Shown: positions 5,438-8,532 of the stretch, piece after piece
Position numbering within the stretch: the stretch's first letter is position 1
Layout of the letters: each line of letters begins with the position of its first letter
From: Caulobacteraceae bacterium
GTDB lineage: Bacteria; Pseudomonadota; Alphaproteobacteria; Caulobacterales; Caulobacteraceae
Assembly (NCBI GenBank): GCA_947456005.1
Contig: CANGRP010000106.1
Location: 1 to 8,532 of the forward strand
Direction: 5' to 3'
DNA length: 8,532 nucleotides
Notes under the pieces: generated by a model
The model's input: only the letters and a program-made list of their open reading frames with translations
Databases searched by the model: none
Told to the model about the DNA's origin: nothing
Made by a program: the position numbers and the translations under genes

Positions 5438-7282
5438 TCAGGCGGCGTGGCGTCGGGCATGGGCCAGGAGGGCGGTGAGGGCGCCAGGGGTCATGCCCTC
5501 GATGCGGGCGGCCTGGCCAAGGGTCAAAGGGCGGATCGAAGAGAGTTTCTCGCGGATCTCGTTGGAAAGCCCCCCCACACCGGCATAGTCCAGTCCGGCC
5601 GGCAGGCGCAGGGACTCATCCCGGCGGAAGGCCTCCGCGTCGGCGGCCTGCCGGTCGAGATAGCCGGAATAGGCGGCGTCGATCTCCACCTGCTCGCGGA
5701 CAGCGGGGCTCCAGCTCAGAATCTCGGGCCAGATCCGGGCCAGATCGTCGAAGCCGATGGTCGGATAGGCGAGGAGCTCGGAGAGATTGCGCCTCTGCCC
5801 GTCCGCCTTGACGGGCAGGCCCGCCCGGGCGGCCTGGGCCGGCGTCAACACCCTTTCCGAAGCCATCCGGCGGGCGGCTTCGAGTTCGGCCGCCCGGGCG
5901 CGCCATGCGGACTGGCGCGCGGCGCCGACCCCGCCCAGGGCGATCCCCCTGTCCGTCAGCCTCTGGTCGGCATTGTCGGCGCGAAGGGTCAGGCGGAACT
6001 CGGCCCGGCTGGTGAACATCCGATAGGGCTCGGTCACGCCCCGGGTCACCAGGTCATCGATCAGCACGCCGATATAGGCCTCGTCGCGCCGAAAGATGGC
6101 GGGGTCGGCGCCCGAGGCTGACCGTGCAGCGTTAAGGCCGGCCATCAGGCCCTGGGCGGCGGCCTCTTCATAGCCGGTCGTGCCGTTGATCTGGCCCGCC
6201 AGGTAAAGGCCGGGCAGGCGCTTGACCTCAAGGGTCGGGTCCAGCTCCCGCGGATCGACGTAGTCGTACTCGATGGCGTAGCCATGGCGGATCACCTTCA
6301 CGGCCTCGAGCCCGGGAATGGTCTTCAGGAAAAGGTCCTGGGTCTCCGCCGACACCGAGGTCGAAATGCCGTTCGGATAGACGGTGGGGTCGTCCAGCCC
6401 CTCCGGCTCCAGGAAGATCTGGTGGCTGGTCCGGTCAGCGAACCGGACCACCTTGTCCTCGATGGAGGGGCAGTAGCGGGGACCCCGGCCCTGGATGCGG
6501 CCGCCATAGACGGCGGACTCCGACAGGCGCTCGGCGATGATGCGGTGGGTCTCCGGCGTCGTGGCGGTCACGCCGCAGGCGATCTGGGGTTTGGCGATCC
6601 GGTCCGTCAGGAAGGAGAACGGGCTGGGGATCTCGTCCGCCGCCTGGCTGTCCAGCCGGTCCCAGGCGATGGTCCGTCCGTCCAGGCGGGCGGGCGTGCC
6701 GGTCTTCAGCCGGCCCATGGACAGGCCGAGGGCGTAGAGGCGGTCGGCCAGGCCGATGGCGGGCGCCTCTCCCGCCCGGCCGGCGGGGATGCGCTGTTCG
6801 CCCAGGTGGATGACGCCCTTCAGGAAGGTGCCGGTCGTCAGCACCACCCGGGCCGCCGGAAAGATCCGACCCGAGGCGCCGACGACGCCAGCGATGCGGC
6901 CGTCTGCGACGACCAGGTCCTCCACCGCTTCGGCGAGGATCTCCAGGCCGGGGGTGGCGGCCAGTTCGGCCTGCATGGCCTCGCGATAGAGCCGCCGGTC
7001 GATCTGCGCCCGGGGACCCCGGACCGCCGCACCCCGGGATCGGTTCAGGAGGCGGAACTGGATGCCGGCGGCGTCGGCCATCCGGCCCATCAGCCCGTCC
7101 AGGGCGTCCACCTCCCGCACCAGGTGGCCCTTGCCCAGGCCGCCGATGGCGGGGTTGCAGCTCATCTCCCCCAGGGTCTCGATCCTGTGGGTCAGCAGAA
7201 GGGTCCGGGCGCCGAAGCGCGCGGAGGCCGCCGCCGCTTCACAGCCGGCGTGGCCGCCGCCGATGACGATGACATCCCACAT
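5438..7282 (-). CDS. mnmG: tRNA uridine-5-carboxymethylaminomethyl modification enzyme MnmG
   Basis: Also called GidA. This FAD-dependent enzyme works with MnmE to install the (carboxymethyl)aminomethyl group at C5 of wobble U34 in certain tRNAs, using methylene-tetrahydrofolate. It has 614 aa, close to the usual 620-630. FAD binding is shown by VIGGGHAGCEAA (residues 6-17). The family signature SCNPAIGGLGKGHLVREVDALDG starts at 41 with Cys42, and GTPARLDGRTI and RYCPSIEDKVVRF follow, the latter with Cys271 (equivalent to E. coli Cys277). PGLYLAGQINGTTGYEEAAAQGL is the second family signature. The C-terminal helical domain ends GMTPGALTALLAHARRH and would contact MnmE and tRNA. The ATG at 7282 gives the standard MWDVIVIGGGHAG start; a ribosome-binding site is weak (AAGGA about 13 nt upstream). 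A parS lies 59 nt upstream. rsmG begins 7 nt after its stop. Confidence 0.98.
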   Translation of the reverse strand: MWDVIVIGGGHAGCEAAAASARFGARTLLLTHRIETLGEMSCNPAIGGLGKGHLVREVDALDGLMGRMADAAGIQFRLLNRSRGAAVRGPRAQIDRRLYREAMQAELAATPGLEILAEAVEDLVVADGRIAGVVGASGRIFPAARVVLTTGTFLKGVIHLGEQRIPAGRAGEAPAIGLADRLYALGLSMGRLKTGTPARLDGRTIAWDRLDSQAADEIPSPFSFLTDRIAKPQIACGVTATTPETHRIIAERLSESAVYGGRIQGRGPRYCPSIEDKVVRFADRTSHQIFLEPEGLDDPTVYPNGISTSVSAETQDLFLKTIPGLEAVKVIRHGYAIEYDYVDPRELDPTLEVKRLPGLYLAGQINGTTGYEEAAAQGLMAGLNAARSASGADPAIFRRDEAYIGVLIDDLVTRGVTEPYRMFTSRAEFRLTLRADNADQRLTDRGIALGGVGAARQSAWRARAAELEAARRMASERVLTPAQAARAGLPVKADGQRRNLSELLAYPTIGFDDLARIWPEILSWSPAVREQVEIDAAYSGYLDRQAADAEAFRRDESLRLPAGLDYAGVGGLSNEIREKLSSIRPLTLGQAARIEGMTPGALTALLAHARRHAA

Positions 7283-7341
7283 GGATCCAGTCTGTTCCTT
7301 GCTCTGAGACAGGCGGCGAGGTCCTACACCGGATCAGGCGG

Positions 7342-7357
7342 TGTTTCACGTGAAACA
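7342..7357. promoter_or_regulatory. parS centromere site (ParB-binding palindrome)
   Basis: TGTTTCACGTGAAACA is a perfect 16-bp palindrome identical to the consensus parS bound by chromosomal ParB. It begins 2 nt after the mnmE stop and lies 59 nt before the mnmG start, in the 77-bp gap between them. parA and parB sit downstream in the same cluster, with parB about 3.3 kb away. It would load ParB here, and ParB spreading would cover the neighbouring genes. It is the only full parS match I found in the window. It might also influence mnmG transcription, but no promoter motif is evident in the gap. Confidence 0.95.
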
Positions 7358-7359
7358 GA

Positions 7360-8532
7360 TCACTTGCCGATGCAGAAGGTCGAGAAGATCCGGTCCAGGA
7401 CATCCTCCGGACCGATCTTGCCAGTGATCCGGTCGAGGGCTCGTGCGGCCAGGCGGACGTCCTCGGCGGCGAGTTCGGGCTCCGCCGACAGGGCCAGGGC
7501 GCTTTCGAGCCGCTGGACCGCCTCCGCCAGAAGGGCGGCGTGCCGAAGGCGTGTGGCGGACGGCGGCTCGGCGGATCCGAGGGCGGCGATGACATGCCGG
7601 GAGAGAACCGCCTCCAGGGCGGCGATGTCTTCTGACCGATGCGCGCTGAGGCGATGCGGATCCAGCCCCAGGGATGCGGCCTCGGCCAGGGCCCGGGCGG
7701 CGGCGTCACCCACCGGAAGATCCGCCTTGGCCACCAGGCAGAGATCCCCGGACCGCAGGACATCGGGGGCGGGCGAGGCCTCGTCCCCAGCGCCATCCAC
7801 CACCCAGAGACGAAGGTCGGCGGCCTCCGCACGGCGGCGCGCGCGCCGAACCCCTTCAGCCTCCACCTCGTCCGGGGTGTCGCGGAGGCCGGCGGTATCC
7901 GCCAGGATCACCTTGTATCCCGCCAGCTGCAGCGTGACCTCGATGACGTCCCTGGTCGTCCCCGGGGTGGCGGTGACGATGGCGGCCTCGCGTCGGGAGA
8001 GGGCGTTGAGAAGAGTGCTCTTGCCGGCATTGGGCGCACCCGTGAGCGCGATGGCGTACCCGTCCCGCACCCGCTCGGCGCGCTCCACGCCCTCCAGGGC
8101 CGACTGCAGGGCCGAGAGCAGGCGCTCAATTGCGGGCCGCGCCCGGGCGGCGACGTCCTCCGGCAGGTCTTCATCGGGGAAGTCGACCGCCGCCTCGAAG
8201 AGGGCCAGGGCCTCCACCAGATCCGAACGCCACGCCTCGCGGGCGCGTCCCAGGGCGCCGTCGAGCTGGTCCAGGGCCTGCCGTCGCTGGGCCTCGGTCT
8301 CAGCCTCGATGAGATCAGCCACCCCCTCGGCCTGGGCCAGGTCGAGCCGGCCGTTCTCGAAGGCTCGCCGGGTGAACTCGCCCGGCTCTGCAAGCCTCAG
8401 GCCCAGACCGGCCAGGGCCTCAAGGACGCCCGCGACGACGGCGGGACCGCCGTGCAGGTGCAGTTCAGCGCTGTCCTCCCCGGTATAGCTGGCGGGGCCC
8501 GGCATCCACAGGACCAGGGCCTCGTCGAGAAC
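7360..8532 (-). CDS. mnmE: tRNA modification GTPase MnmE, N-terminus beyond the window
   Basis: Also called TrmE. It is a GTPase partner of MnmG in wobble-uridine modification. The frame stays open through the right edge (reading ...DEALVLW before MPGPASYTGED), so the first 60-80 residues are missing; about 390 are visible. Seen in order: the end of the tetrahydrofolate-binding N-domain (MPGPASYTGEDSAELHLHGG, GEFTRRAFENGRLDLAQAEGVADLI), a helical domain, and the G domain. The G domain has G1 GAPNAGKST (8040 downward), G2 TPGTTRDVIE, G3 DTAGL, and a G4 reading AKAD (7731-7720) where NKxD is canonical. The C-terminus ends FCIGK (7377-7363), the conserved CxGK motif with its catalytic-type Cys. 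The Met at 8505 is internal, not the start. It is the first visible gene of the - strand cluster. Confidence 0.97.
   Translation of the reverse strand, partial: VLDEALVLWMPGPASYTGEDSAELHLHGGPAVVAGVLEALAGLGLRLAEPGEFTRRAFENGRLDLAQAEGVADLIEAETEAQRRQALDQLDGALGRAREAWRSDLVEALALFEAAVDFPDEDLPEDVAARARPAIERLLSALQSALEGVERAERVRDGYAIALTGAPNAGKSTLLNALSRREAAIVTATPGTTRDVIEVTLQLAGYKVILADTAGLRDTPDEVEAEGVRRARRRAEAADLRLWVVDGAGDEASPAPDVLRSGDLCLVAKADLPVGDAAARALAEAASLGLDPHRLSAHRSEDIAALEAVLSRHVIAALGSAEPPSATRLRHAALLAEAVQRLESALALSAEPELAAEDVRLAARALDRITGKIGPEDVLDRIFSTFCIGK

Noticed and set aside
7283..7359. Promoter or terminator in the mnmE-mnmG gap other than parS
   Set aside because: No convincing -35/-10 pair, no hairpin followed by T residues and no CtrA or GANTC motif found in the 77 bp; only parS can be supported.
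7239..7832. 197-codon - strand frame overlapping the mnmE 3' end and the parS gap, containing FHVKH
   Set aside because: FHVKH is the parS sequence translated; the frame is out of register with mnmE and shows no protein family features.
6284..8488. Very long open frame on the + strand (734 codons) antisense to mnmG and mnmE
   Set aside because: It covers two unmistakable conserved genes on the other strand, shows no recognisable domain and has the low-complexity Arg/Ala/Gly composition typical of antisense frames in GC-rich DNA. Its VSRET stretch is just the parS palindrome read in frame.

Overview
The window is GC-rich, densely packed bacterial chromosome. It most resembles an alphaproteobacterium of the Caulobacter/Phenylobacterium/Brevundimonas group. 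The reasons are the gene order mnmE-mnmG-rsmG-parA-parB with holA and leuS close by, the close likeness of ParA and ParB to the Caulobacter proteins as I remember them, a perfect 16-bp parS, and wide use of GTG starts. No database search was run, so the genus is left open. No mobile elements, CRISPR arrays, rRNA or tRNA genes were seen.

Left block, + strand (1-2337): the 3' part of leuS (leucyl-tRNA synthetase), then lptE (outer-membrane LPS-assembly lipoprotein) and holA (DNA polymerase III delta subunit). leuS and lptE overlap at ATGA, and holA begins 5 nt after lptE, so the three look like one transcription unit. A 25-bp gap (2338-2362) holding a 12-bp palindrome separates holA from the convergent right block.

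Right block, - strand (8532 down to 2363): mnmE (incomplete at the window edge), a 77-bp gap carrying parS, then mnmG, rsmG, parA, parB and a class I SAM-dependent methyltransferase of unknown substrate. Apart from the parS gap, junctions are overlaps or gaps of at most about 30 nt, which suggests a largely polycistronic arrangement. MnmE and MnmG act together to modify the tRNA wobble uridine, and RsmG methylates 16S rRNA. ParA, ParB and parS form the chromosome segregation system that normally lies near the replication origin.

The content is conserved housekeeping rather than a new accessory system. The points most worth a second look are the parS between mnmE and mnmG, an AT-rich rare-codon island at the 3' end of rsmG just upstream of parA (a candidate internal parAB promoter or other cis element), the CCG-encoded proline run in the ParB linker, the methyltransferase gene after parB, and a non-canonical G4 motif in MnmE. 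Start codons for parA, rsmG and the methyltransferase are proposed downstream of the longest possible frames.
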